Shown piece after piece: positions 16,448 to 24,737 of a stretch of DNA of 64,000 bases. The first letter of the stretch is position 1. Every line of letters starts with the position of its first letter. Location of the stretch: the NCBI RefSeq assembly GCF_033097365.1, contig NZ_AP028461.1, positions 3,968,001 through 4,032,000 on the forward strand, read 5' to 3'. The notes below the pieces were generated by a model. The model was given only the letters and a program-made list of their open reading frames with translations. It was not told the DNA's origin and did not search any database. The position numbers and the translations under genes are program-made. The stretch comes from Actinoplanes sichuanensis. GTDB lineage: Bacteria > Actinomycetota > Actinomycetes > Mycobacteriales > Micromonosporaceae.

Positions 16448-18022
16448 ATGTCTCGAACACGGAAAGTGCTGACCGCGGCCGCGGTAGCCCTGGCCGCCGT
16501 CGGCGGTTCGGTAGCGGTCGCGCTGCAGGCCAGCGCCGCCGCCGGCTGTCGGGTCGACTACACGGTCACCAGTCAGTGGCAGGGCGGCTTCGGCGCCGAC
16601 GTGAAGATCACCAACCTCGGTGACCCGATCAGCTCGTGGACGCTGGCCTGGTCGTTCGCCTCCGGGCAGACCGTCGGCCAGTTGTGGAACGGCTCGTACA
16701 CCCAGTCCGGGACGGCCGTCACGGTCCGCAACGTCTCCTACAACGGGTCGATCGCCACCAACGGCAGCACGTCGTTCGGTTTCAACGGCGCGTTCACCTC
16801 GACCAACCCGGTGCCGGCCGCGTTCACCCTCAACGGCACCGCCTGCACCGGCGGCGTGACCACTCCGAGCAGCTCGCCGGCGACCTCGCCGAGCAGCTCC
16901 CCCAGCAGTTCACCGAGCACGAGCACCGGTCCGATCACCGGCAGCGCGGCGCAGCTCGTCGCCGACATGGGCAAGGGCTGGAACCTCGGCAACCAGCTGG
17001 AGGCCAACGTCAACGGCGTGCCGAGCGAGACGGCCTGGGGCAACCCGGTGATCACCGGGGCGCTGATCGACCGGGTGAAGGCGGCCGGGTTCAAGACGAT
17101 CCGGATCCCGGTGTCCTACCTGGGCAAGATCGGTGCCGCGCCGAACTACACGGTCGACGCCGCCTGGCTGAACCGGATCCAGGAGGTCGTCAACCTGGCC
17201 CACGACCGGGGCCTGTACGTGCTGATCAACATGCACGGCGACGGCTACAAGTCGGTCGGCGGGGCGTGGCTGATCTGCGACGCGGCCGACCAGACCACGA
17301 TCAAGGCGAAATACCAGAAGGTCTGGCAGCAGGTGGCGTCGAAGTTCGCGAGCTACAGCGGACGCCTGATCTTCGAGTCGATGAACGAGAACTTCGACGG
17401 CCAATACGGCAACCCGACCCAGCCGTGCTACTCGAACATCAACGCGTACAACCAGATCTTCGTGGACACGGTACGGCAGACCGGCGGCAGCAACTCGTCG
17501 CGGTGGCTGCTGGTGCCGGGCTGGAACACCAACATCGACCACACCGTGGGCAGCGGGTTCGTACTGCCGACCGACCAGTACCGGTCGTCGTCGATCCCGG
17601 CCGCCGACAAGCGGATCATGATCTCGGTGCACTACTACGACCCCTGGGACTTCACCGGTACCGAGAGCGGCGCCATCACCCAGTGGGGCCCGAACGCCAC
17701 CGACGCGTCGAAGAAGTCGACCTGGGGTCAGCAGGACTTCATGGACGCGCAGCTGAAGAAGATGTACGACAAGTTCGTCGTCAACGGCTACCCGGTGTTC
17801 GTCGGTGAGTACGGCTCGATCGACAAGACGTCGGCCGACTCGACGAACAACAGGTACCGGGCCGACTACGCGCGGACCATGGTGGCGACCGCGAAGAAGT
17901 ACGGCGCGGCCACCGCGTACTGGGACAACGGCTACAACGGCCAGTACGGCTTCGGGCTGTTCGACCGCAGCTCGGCGACGGTGACGCAGCAGAGCATCAT
18001 CGACGCGATCATGAGTTCCTGA
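16448..18022 (+). CDS. Secreted cellulase, CBM2-GH5
   Basis: 524 residues. Signal peptide (residues 1-31), CBM2 cellulose-binding module (about 33-136, starting CRVDYTVTSQWQGGF and ending TACTGG), a Ser/Pro/Thr linker with repeated SSP units (about 138-162), and a GH5 catalytic domain. The acid/base glutamate lies in ESMNENFDGQ and the nucleophile in VFVGEYGS; the HYYDPWDFTG motif is typical of GH5 endoglucanases. It hydrolyses beta-1,4-glucan outside the cell. A CebR box precedes it and a strong terminator follows. Confidence 0.95.
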   Translation: MSRTRKVLTAAAVALAAVGGSVAVALQASAAAGCRVDYTVTSQWQGGFGADVKITNLGDPISSWTLAWSFASGQTVGQLWNGSYTQSGTAVTVRNVSYNGSIATNGSTSFGFNGAFTSTNPVPAAFTLNGTACTGGVTTPSSSPATSPSSSPSSSPSTSTGPITGSAAQLVADMGKGWNLGNQLEANVNGVPSETAWGNPVITGALIDRVKAAGFKTIRIPVSYLGKIGAAPNYTVDAAWLNRIQEVVNLAHDRGLYVLINMHGDGYKSVGGAWLICDAADQTTIKAKYQKVWQQVASKFASYSGRLIFESMNENFDGQYGNPTQPCYSNINAYNQIFVDTVRQTGGSNSSRWLLVPGWNTNIDHTVGSGFVLPTDQYRSSSIPAADKRIMISVHYYDPWDFTGTESGAITQWGPNATDASKKSTWGQQDFMDAQLKKMYDKFVVNGYPVFVGEYGSIDKTSADSTNNRYRADYARTMVATAKKYGAATAYWDNGYNGQYGFGLFDRSSATVTQQSIIDAIMSS

Positions 18023-18029
18023 CCGGAGA

Positions 18030-18061
18030 GGGGCACCCGCCGCGTGGCGGGTGCCCCTTTT
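18030..18061 (+). terminator. Rho-independent terminator of the cellulase gene
   Basis: Perfect 12-bp GC-rich stem (18030-18041 with 18046-18057), GCGT loop, then TTTT. Confidence 0.92.
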
Positions 18062-18074
18062 CTACTGTGTACGC

Positions 18075-20351
18075 ATGGACGGGTCCGGATGGGTGCCACT
18101 ACGACCGGACGACGACTTCGTCCCCCAACTGCTCGCCGCGTCCCGAGCCCGTCGCGGCCTGGACTGCGCGGGCGCCGAGATCGACGCCGCCGAGGTACGG
18201 GCGGCCCTTCTCGCCTCTGACGATGCCGACCCGTTCGGGCTGCGGCTGGGCGACGCGCGAATCACCGGCCGGCTCGACCTGCGGACGTGCACCGTGCCCG
18301 TTCCGGTGCATTTCGAGTCGTGCGACTTCACCGAGCGGGTCAACATGCAGGGCGCCCACCTGCACGAACTGGTGATCGTCAGCGATACCGCGGCGAGCCG
18401 GGCCCACGTACTCCCTGGTCTTGTCGCTTCCGGGACCCGGATCGACAAGAACCTGATCCTGTCCGGCATGGTGATCAACGGCGACGTCGCGACCAGGGCG
18501 AGCAGCGGCCGGCCGGCGTGTCTCTGGCTGACCGACGCCGACATCGGCGGCAGCCTCGTCGCCGTCGGCACGCAGCTGCTGCCACCGACCGGCCGGGCCG
18601 TGCACGCCGACCGGATCCGGGTGGCCGGCAACATCAGGCTGGGCGAAGGCTTTAGGGCCACAGGTGAGCTGCGGATGCCGGCGATGCATCTGGGTGGCTC
18701 GTTCGGCGTGATGGGCGCCGACCTGATCCCGAACGACGGGCGCGCGCTGGACCTGACCGAGGCCACCATCAACGGCAGCGTGTTCCTGATGAACTCGCCG
18801 GGCATCGGCCGGCGCTGCCGGGTCGGCGGCCGGATCGAGATGAGCCACGCCACGATCCGCGGTGCGCTGCTGATCCGCAACGCCGACTTGACCGCCCCGC
18901 CGGCCGGTGGCGGTGAGGATTTCTACAACGTCGAATCCGACACCGAACGGACGTTTCTACTGGCCCCGAGGCTGACCGTGCACGGCACGTTCCGGGTCGA
19001 GGGCGACACCGTGATCCGCGGCGGGATCGTCCTGCACGGAGCTCAGCTCGACGGTGGGGTGAAACTGGCCGGGGCGCTCTGGAACCCCGATGATTCCGCC
19101 CTCGACCTGACCCAGGCCGCGCTGAGCGGCTTCGATGCCGGCGGCGTCTCGATCGAGGGCACGATTCGGCTCGGCAGCGCACGGATCAACGGCCTGCTCC
19201 GGCTGGAGAACACGACGTTCACCAAACCCCGCCGCCAGCGGTGCGTGTCCGCGGTCAATCTCACCGTCACCGGCGACGTGCAGCTACGCGGCCTGTCCGC
19301 CGTCGGTGGTTCGCTGGCGTTCCGGGGCGCCTCGATCACCGGGGTCCTCAACGCCGAGAACGCGTTCGTCAGCAACCCGGGTGGGCCGACGGTGAGCCTG
19401 CACATGGCCCAGGTGACCGGCAACGTCAGGTTGTGCCGCGGGTTCCGGTCGATCGGGCGGGTGGTGCTGACCAGGGCCGTGATCGGTGGTCGGCTGCGGG
19501 CCGACGGGGCGACGCTGACCTGGAAGGACGGCGAGACGCCGAGCCTGCGCGGGACGGCGATCGACGCCAACTCGGCGGTCGTCCGGGGCGGGGTGAACCT
19601 GGGCTGGCGGATCGTCGCCGGTGCGGTCAACTTCGCCGGGGCGAGCACGTCGTATCTGGCCGACCGGCCCGACCAGGACTGGCCGGCCGACTCCTACGTC
19701 GGCGGATTCGCCTATGAGCGGTTCGAGGCGGTCGAGTGGCCGGGCGAGGCGGTGTGGGATCCCGATGTCCGGATCGCCTGGCTGGCCCGGATGACCCGGT
19801 ACGACCCGCGGGCCTGGGAACATCTGGCGGCGGTGCTGCGGACCGCCGGTGACGTCGACGGCGCGGAGTCGGTGCTGGTGGCGCAGCGCCGGCGGGCCCG
19901 GGCGCTGCGGACCGGGCGGCGGCGGTTCTTCGACGTGCTGCAGGACGTCACCGTGCGGTACGGGTTCCGGCCGCAGCGGGCGCTGTATCTGCTGGTGGCG
20001 CTGATCGCGGCGGTCACCGCCGGGCTGAGTCTGCCCGGGGTGCAGGCGCAGATGCGGGCGACCGATCAGAACGCGCTGGTGTTCACCACGTCCGGGGCAC
20101 AGCCGCTGCCGGACGAGCATCTGCCACCGGGTGCGTGCGGCAACGGCAAGGTCCGCTGCCTGAGCCCGTTCTTCTACGCGGTGGACACGGTGGTTCCGCT
20201 GATCGACCTGCATCAGCGGTCGACGTGGTATCCGGTGGCGGAGCGGGACGGCGTACTGCTGGAGTGGTTGTTGAATCTCTGCACGATCCTCGGTTGGATC
20301 GCCTCGACCGTTTTCGCGGTGTCCTTCACCCGGCTCGGCCGAGCGAGCTGA
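18075..20351 (+). CDS. Beta-helix-like repeat protein with C-terminal membrane anchor
   Basis: 758 residues from the ATG at 18075. Residues about 60-560 consist of short repeating strands with patterns such as ADIGGSLVAVG, IRVAGNIRLGEG, MHLGGSFGVMGADL and RINGLLRLENTTF, suggesting a right-handed beta-helix or related solenoid. A helical segment (YDPRAWEHLAAVLRTAGDVDGAE) follows, then membrane helices near residues 640-660 and at the very C-terminus. Similar actinobacterial proteins are labelled membrane-associated oxidoreductase, but no nucleotide-binding or redox motif is visible, so that name is not supported here. Confidence 0.7.
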   Translation: MDGSGWVPLRPDDDFVPQLLAASRARRGLDCAGAEIDAAEVRAALLASDDADPFGLRLGDARITGRLDLRTCTVPVPVHFESCDFTERVNMQGAHLHELVIVSDTAASRAHVLPGLVASGTRIDKNLILSGMVINGDVATRASSGRPACLWLTDADIGGSLVAVGTQLLPPTGRAVHADRIRVAGNIRLGEGFRATGELRMPAMHLGGSFGVMGADLIPNDGRALDLTEATINGSVFLMNSPGIGRRCRVGGRIEMSHATIRGALLIRNADLTAPPAGGGEDFYNVESDTERTFLLAPRLTVHGTFRVEGDTVIRGGIVLHGAQLDGGVKLAGALWNPDDSALDLTQAALSGFDAGGVSIEGTIRLGSARINGLLRLENTTFTKPRRQRCVSAVNLTVTGDVQLRGLSAVGGSLAFRGASITGVLNAENAFVSNPGGPTVSLHMAQVTGNVRLCRGFRSIGRVVLTRAVIGGRLRADGATLTWKDGETPSLRGTAIDANSAVVRGGVNLGWRIVAGAVNFAGASTSYLADRPDQDWPADSYVGGFAYERFEAVEWPGEAVWDPDVRIAWLARMTRYDPRAWEHLAAVLRTAGDVDGAESVLVAQRRRARALRTGRRRFFDVLQDVTVRYGFRPQRALYLLVALIAAVTAGLSLPGVQAQMRATDQNALVFTTSGAQPLPDEHLPPGACGNGKVRCLSPFFYAVDTVVPLIDLHQRSTWYPVAERDGVLLEWLLNLCTILGWIASTVFAVSFTRLGRAS

Positions 20352-20430
20352 CCTGGGGTCTTCTCAGGGGCCTCCGCCGAGGAGGTAGCGGAACGGCTCG
20401 CCGAGGCATGAGCAGTTCCGCCACCGGTTC

Positions 20431-20604
20431 TCATCTCCGGTCGGGTGACAGTGGACCGGAGAGTGCCGTGCTCTCCCGCGGCGTGTCCGGGGTTGCGGGG
20501 TCCCGGACGGCCGAGCACGCGACGAACAGTCCGAGGGCGAAGCCGATCAGTACGCAGAGCGCGGCCATCCGGGCCAGCGAGGAGAAGTCGACCCAGACCT
20601 TCAT
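20431..20604 (-). CDS. Single-span micro-protein, divergent from HTH gene
   Basis: 57 residues, ATG at 20604 with a GAGGTG ribosome site 4 bp upstream. One hydrophobic helix (MAALCVLIGFALGLFVACSAV) is followed by a short polar tail ending PLSPDRR. A Cys sits at the end of the helix but lipobox context is weak. Its divergent position relative to the HTH-DUF5753 gene suggests shared control; function unknown. Confidence 0.55.
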   Translation of the reverse strand: MKVWVDFSSLARMAALCVLIGFALGLFVACSAVRDPATPDTPRESTALSGPLSPDRR

Positions 20605-20781
20605 CTGGCACCTCGTTCGGGTTGCGGGAGACGGTGGGAACGGCTGCTAACCTGACGCATAACGATGCCTTTCTTGGCCGACGAGCCGGAGGGTGTCCCG
20701 GCTGGGCCGATGTAACGGCATCGGCCCAGCACTGTGATCGCCGGACGACGCGTGTCCCGCGCCTCAGGGCGGCTGACGAAT

Positions 20782-20798
20782 CCCCCCCCCCCCCCCCC
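20782..20798 (+). repeat. Homopolymeric C17 tract
   Basis: Seventeen consecutive C residues in the intergenic region upstream of the HTH-DUF5753 gene. The length is prone to slippage and to sequencing error. It lies about 40 bp from the palindromic operators. Confidence 0.9.
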
Positions 20799-20840
20799 GA
20801 ACAACCTGTTTTCACCCGGCAACTCGATGGTGCTGTGTAT

Positions 20841-20876
20841 GTTGGCAATTGCCAACTAGCAGCTGCCAAGTTGGCA
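20841..20876 (+). promoter_or_regulatory. Twin palindromic operators upstream of HTH-DUF5753 gene
   Basis: GTTGGCAATTGCCAAC (20841-20856) is a perfect 16-bp palindrome and TGCCAAGTTGGCA (20864-20876) is a perfect odd palindrome with the same half-site. They lie 47-82 bp upstream of the HTH start, consistent with autoregulation by the XRE-type protein. Confidence 0.7.
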
Positions 20877-20922
20877 AGACCACGGTTCGTACCATCTGAA
20901 ACGACCGACTCGGAGGTGAGTC

Positions 20923-21786
20923 ATGCCTGGCGATCCGGGACCCATGGTTCGCCGACGGCAACTCAGCGCACTCCTGCGCCAGTACCGCCTCGCGGCCGGC
21001 ATGTCCGTCAAAGAGGTCGCCGAGCAGATGTACGAGGCCTCCTCGAAGATCACCCGCATCGAGAAGGGGCAACGCCTCGCGACCGTCCGCGACATCGTGG
21101 ATCTCTGCCGAATCTACGGCTTGCCCGCCGAGACCCGAGACCACCTGACGGAACTCGCCAAAGGCAGCCGAGAACGACAGTGGTGGCAACGCCCGGACAT
21201 CAACCTCCCCACCCAGACCTACATCGGCATGGAGAGGGCAGCCACATCGATCTTCTCTTACCAACTCGCGGTCTTTCCCGGACTACTGCAGACGCCGGAC
21301 TACGCCGACGCAGTCCTACTCACCTGGTTCCCCGACCCGGACAAGCGAAGAGAACTCGTCGCCGCCCGGATGAGGCGACAGGCGATCCTCCAACGACCTG
21401 ACCCACCAGAGCTCCAGGTGGTGCTCGACGAGGCAGTCATCCGACGAATGGTCGGTGGGCCGCAGGTCTTCCACGATCAGTTGGCGCACGTCATAGACCA
21501 AGCTCTTACCGGAGGCTGTGACCTCCGGATCGTTCCTTTCAGCGCCGGGTCGCACCAAGGGATCAAGAACAGCTTTACGGTTCTCCAATTCGGCGACATC
21601 ACCTCTCCTGCTGGTGATGCACTCCTCTCGGGGATCGTCTGGCTCGAGTTGAGCGACGGCGAAAAGGCTCTCGACGAAGGCGACGACGTCACGTTCCATA
21701 TGTCCCAATTCGCAAAAATCAGGGCACAGGCGCTGACCTCGGAAGAATCCCTCACCCTTCTCCGAACCACGGCCGCAGGCGTCTGA
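20923..21786 (+). CDS. XRE-type HTH regulator with DUF5753
   Basis: 287 residues. The N-terminal helix-turn-helix (residues about 10-70: LSALLRQYRLAAGMSVKEVAEQMYEASSKITRIEKGQR) is followed by a DUF5753 domain (about 105-280: YQLAVFPGLLQTPDYADAVL, ELQVVLDEAVIRRMVGG, GCDLRIVPFSAGSH). It is followed after 32 bp by a DUF397 gene, the standard partner. Such pairs (WhiJ-like) regulate development or secondary metabolism in actinomycetes. Codon bias is weaker than in neighbours. Confidence 0.92.
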   Translation: MPGDPGPMVRRRQLSALLRQYRLAAGMSVKEVAEQMYEASSKITRIEKGQRLATVRDIVDLCRIYGLPAETRDHLTELAKGSRERQWWQRPDINLPTQTYIGMERAATSIFSYQLAVFPGLLQTPDYADAVLLTWFPDPDKRRELVAARMRRQAILQRPDPPELQVVLDEAVIRRMVGGPQVFHDQLAHVIDQALTGGCDLRIVPFSAGSHQGIKNSFTVLQFGDITSPAGDALLSGIVWLELSDGEKALDEGDDVTFHMSQFAKIRAQALTSEESLTLLRTTAAGV

Positions 21787-21818
21787 GGCCGAGCTCCAAA
21801 TCGAGTGGGAGAATCAAA

Positions 21819-22025
21819 ATGCAGCAAGTGTCCTCAGTCAACGTCGACTGGCGCGCCTCATCGTTCTGTGACCACATCAACTGCGTCGAGGTGGCTGTGA
21901 TCGGCGGGGCGATCGCGGTCCGGAACTCGAAGGACCGCAGCGGTACCGTTCAGATGTACTCACCTGAGGAGTGGACCGCGTTCCTGGACGGCATCACGAA
22001 CGGCGACTTCGACTTCTCGTCGTAG
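21819..22025 (+). CDS. DUF397 protein, partner of the HTH regulator
   Basis: 68 residues. DUF397 pattern: W(R)ASSFCDHINCVEVAV near residues 11-26, then VRNSKDRSG and SPEEWTAFLDGITNGDFD. DUF397 proteins accompany HTH-DUF5753 regulators and are thought to modulate or antagonise them. A GTGGGAG ribosome site precedes the ATG. Confidence 0.92.
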   Translation: MQQVSSVNVDWRASSFCDHINCVEVAVIGGAIAVRNSKDRSGTVQMYSPEEWTAFLDGITNGDFDFSS

Positions 22026-22094
22026 CCGCCACACCGGAACGGCTGCTCATCCGTGGGCCGTTCCACCTACCCGCTCGTGTTAGCGTCCGGGCCC

Positions 22095-22706
22095 GTGGAC
22101 ATCAGCACCGTGGTCTTCGATCTCGGCGGTGTGCTCTGCCGCTATCAGCCGCAGCTACGGCTTCGAGAACTCTCACGGATCTCCGGCCGGGCGCCCGAGG
22201 AAGTCCACCGGATCCTCTACGGCAGCGGCTTCATCGCCGAGACCGAGGCCGGTTCCTGGAGCGCTGCGGAGATCGCCGCCGAGATCGGGACACGACTGGG
22301 GCACCCGATGGACCGGGCCGCGTTGGAAACCGCCTGGCTGGCCTGCTTCCCGCTGGACGAGGCGGTCATCGACCTGGCCGGGCGGGTGGCGCGTCGACAC
22401 CGCACCGCCATTCTCACCAACAACGACCCGCTCCTGCGGGAGGCGCTGCTCGGTGCCCATCCGGAGTGGGAGCACCTTTTCGGTGACATCGTGTTCTCCG
22501 CCGACATCCACGCGGTCAAACCGTCGGCGGAGGCCTTCGATCGAGCTCTGTCGATCATGGACGTCGAGCCATCCGTCGTGCTCTTCGTCGACGATTCGGA
22601 GGCCAACGTCGCCGGAGCACGGAACGCGGGACTGTCCGCGGTCCGGTTTCGGGACGCCGCGCAGCTGGCCGCCGACCTGGCCGAACACGGGCTGCTCAGC
22701 CCGTGA
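22095..22706 (+). CDS. HAD-superfamily hydrolase
   Basis: 203 residues from the GTG at 22095; a longer frame from 22053 lacks homologous sequence before the first HAD motif. Motif I VVFDLGGVL, motif II TAILTNND, motif III Lys in HAVKPSAEAF, and motif IV VLFVDDSEANV are all present. In motif I the usual second Asp (DxD) is Gly (DLG), as in many epoxide-hydrolase-like HAD proteins. Its 3' end overlaps the convergent response regulator by 11 bp. Confidence 0.88.
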   Translation: MDISTVVFDLGGVLCRYQPQLRLRELSRISGRAPEEVHRILYGSGFIAETEAGSWSAAEIAAEIGTRLGHPMDRAALETAWLACFPLDEAVIDLAGRVARRHRTAILTNNDPLLREALLGAHPEWEHLFGDIVFSADIHAVKPSAEAFDRALSIMDVEPSVVLFVDDSEANVAGARNAGLSAVRFRDAAQLAADLAEHGLLSP

Positions 22707-23376
22707 CGTCGGCGCCGGACGCGGTCACCAGACCGGTCTCGTAGGCGACCACCACCAGTTGGGCTCGGTCTCGGGCGTTCAGCTTGGTCAGCAGACGGCC
22801 CACGTGCGATTTCACCGTGGCCAGGCTCAACCTCAGGTGCGTGGCGATGTCGGTGTTGGACAGCCCGCGGGCGATCAGGGTCAGGGTTTCGCGTTCGCGA
22901 TCGGTCACCCCCTCAAGACGACGGTGGAAGATCTGGGACGGACGCGGCTGGGACCCGAACGCGGCGATCAGGCGCCGGGTCACACTCGGAGCCAACAGGG
23001 CCTCACCGGCCGCGATCACCCGGATGGCGGCCACCAGCTCGGCGGCGGTGCTGTCCTTGAGCAGGAAGCCACTGGCGCCCGCACGCAACGCACCGTAGAT
23101 GTACTCGTCCAGGTCGAACGTGGTCAGGATCAGCACCCGAACCCCGGCCGCCTGGCGGCAGATCTCCGCGGTGGCCTCGATGCCCGTCAGGTCGGGCATG
23201 CTGATGTCCATCAGGACCACATCAGGGCACTCGGCCAGCGTCAGCGAAACCGCTTCCCGGCCGGTGCCGGCCTCCCCGACCACGACCATGCCGGGCGTGG
23301 CCTCCAGCAGGATCCGGAAGCTGTCACGCAGCAGCGCCTGGTCTTCGGCGATGAGCACACGGATCGGGTCGGTCAC
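22696..23376 (-). CDS. NarL/LuxR-type response regulator
   Basis: 226 residues from the GTG at 23376. Receiver domain with phosphoacceptor Asp57 (VVLMDISMPD), acidic pocket (IAEDQ) and conserved Lys (FLLKDS); LuxR HTH at about residues 157-215 (LTLIARGLSNTDIATHLRLSLATVKSHVGRLL). It is cotranscribed with, and 38 bp downstream of, the histidine kinase. Target genes are unknown; the membrane protein at 24738, divergent from the kinase, is a candidate. Confidence 0.93.
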   Translation of the reverse strand: MTDPIRVLIAEDQALLRDSFRILLEATPGMVVVGEAGTGREAVSLTLAECPDVVLMDISMPDLTGIEATAEICRQAAGVRVLILTTFDLDEYIYGALRAGASGFLLKDSTAAELVAAIRVIAAGEALLAPSVTRRLIAAFGSQPRPSQIFHRRLEGVTDRERETLTLIARGLSNTDIATHLRLSLATVKSHVGRLLTKLNARDRAQLVVVAYETGLVTASGADVTG

Positions 23377-23414
23377 GGCCGCTCCTTCCCCGCCGGGCGA
23401 TACGGAATGTGCGG

Positions 23415-24650
23415 TCACGACCACTCCTGCTCCGCCGTGCCATACGGGATGTGCGCGGTCACCGCGAATCCGCCGCTCTCCCGCGGCCCGGCCTGCAGGG
23501 TGCCGCCGTAGGCGGTGACCCGCTCCCGCATCCCGCGCAACCCGTGACCACCGTCTTCCGTGGTCACCATGGCGGTCCCGCTGTCGGCGACCGGCACCCG
23601 GGTGGTCCCGTGGTCGGTCACCCGCACCGGGGCGACGCCGTCGTCGACCACCCGCACCCTGGAGATGCCGTGGTCGGTCACCCGCACCGAGGCGACGCCG
23701 TTGTCGACCACCCGTACCGTGACCGATCCCGGAACTGCCTGGACGTCGACCGAACACCTGGTGGCTTGGGAATGACGGACCACGTTGGTCAGCGCCTCCT
23801 GAACGATCCGGTAGACGGTGAGGCGCACCGCCGGTGGCGTGGTCGTCTCGCCGCTGATCTGCGCATCCACCCGAACCCCGGCCTGTTCGGTGCGGCGCGT
23901 GAGCGTCCGCAGATCCTGATCGGCCTCGTCATGGTCGACGCGGAGCACACCCACGGCACGGCGGATCTCGACCAGCGCCTCCCGGCTCGCGGTCTCGATC
24001 ACCTCCAGGGCCGCCGAACCCTCCTCCGGCCGCACGGCGGACACATGCCGGGCCACGCTGGCCTTCATCGCGATCATGCTGAGACTGTGCGCCACGATGT
24101 CGTGCATGTCGCGGGCGATCCGCAGCCGCTCCTCGGTGACCGCACGGGCCGTGCGCTCCTGGAAGGCCCGCTCAGCAAGATGCCTGCGACGGCGAACGAA
24201 CCAGCCGGTCAGCCACGAAACGGCGACCACCGACCCGGCGACCAGCGGCGCCACCGGCCACCACAGCCCGAGCACGGCAGCCCCACCGAGCCCGGCAGCC
24301 AGCGCCGGAACCGACCGGGACGGCGGCCGACGCACCGCAGCCGTGTACTGCGTCAGGGCCACGGCCGCGCACAACCCGGGTGCGGCGAACCCGGGGATCA
24401 CATCGTCGATCAGAACGGCGGCGGAGGCGGCGAGCGTCACCGCCGCGGCGGGCAGCGGCCACCGGCCGCGGACCGCGACCCCGGCCGCGACGACACCGAT
24501 CAGAAGCCACTGCCACCAGGCGTGCGGACCGGTCTCCAGCGCCGCGACGCCACACATCAGCAGAACGGCGACGGCTGCCGCCGCGTCGACTGTCCACCCC
24601 CGTGCCGCAATCATGAGGCGAACGCTACCGGCGGGGGCCGCGGTTGCCAT
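23415..24650 (-). CDS. Histidine kinase with repeat-expanded ATP-binding domain
   Basis: 411 residues from the ATG at 24650; the ATG at 24614 is also possible. Four to five N-terminal membrane helices (to about residue 152), HisKA_3 with His183 (RIARDMHDIVAHS), and a HATPase_c domain with N box EALTNVVRHS. Between the first G1-like box and the GHGLRGMRER box lie five units of 10 residues (312-361) of the form VRVxDxGxxx, where kinases of this family have a single short loop. Activity may be altered by this insertion. Confidence 0.9.
   Translation of the reverse strand: MATAAPAGSVRLMIAARGWTVDAAAAVAVLLMCGVAALETGPHAWWQWLLIGVVAAGVAVRGRWPLPAAAVTLAASAAVLIDDVIPGFAAPGLCAAVALTQYTAAVRRPPSRSVPALAAGLGGAAVLGLWWPVAPLVAGSVVAVSWLTGWFVRRRRHLAERAFQERTARAVTEERLRIARDMHDIVAHSLSMIAMKASVARHVSAVRPEEGSAALEVIETASREALVEIRRAVGVLRVDHDEADQDLRTLTRRTEQAGVRVDAQISGETTTPPAVRLTVYRIVQEALTNVVRHSQATRCSVDVQAVPGSVTVRVVDNGVASVRVTDHGISRVRVVDDGVAPVRVTDHGTTRVPVADSGTAMVTTEDGGHGLRGMRERVTAYGGTLQAGPRESGGFAVTAHIPYGTAEQEWS
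23582..23721 (-). repeat. In-frame minisatellite in the kinase gene (30/60-bp units)
   Basis: About 4.7 units of 30 bp, with two better conserved 60-bp double units (23622-23681 and the next) differing by a few bases. Each 30-bp unit encodes VRV-x-D-x-G-xxx, duplicating the G1 box of the ATPase domain. Because the unit is a multiple of three, gain or loss keeps the frame. Confidence 0.85.
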
Positions 24651-24737
24651 CCGACCCAGGTCTGTCAGTCTCGGGTATCAGTCGGTTGCTCCCGTGGCCC
24701 GATGTGCCACACCCCGGGCCGGCGGCAGAGTCCAGGC

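Noticed and set aside
16870..16930. AGC/TCG-rich short repeats in the cellulase gene as a minisatellite
   Set aside because: They encode the Ser/Pro/Thr linker common to secreted cellulases.
18075..20351. Annotation of the repeat protein as an oxidoreductase
   Set aside because: No Rossmann, flavin or metal-binding motif could be found; the label seems to come from database propagation.
23582..23721. CRISPR array
   Set aside because: The repeats have no unique spacers and lie in frame within the kinase gene.
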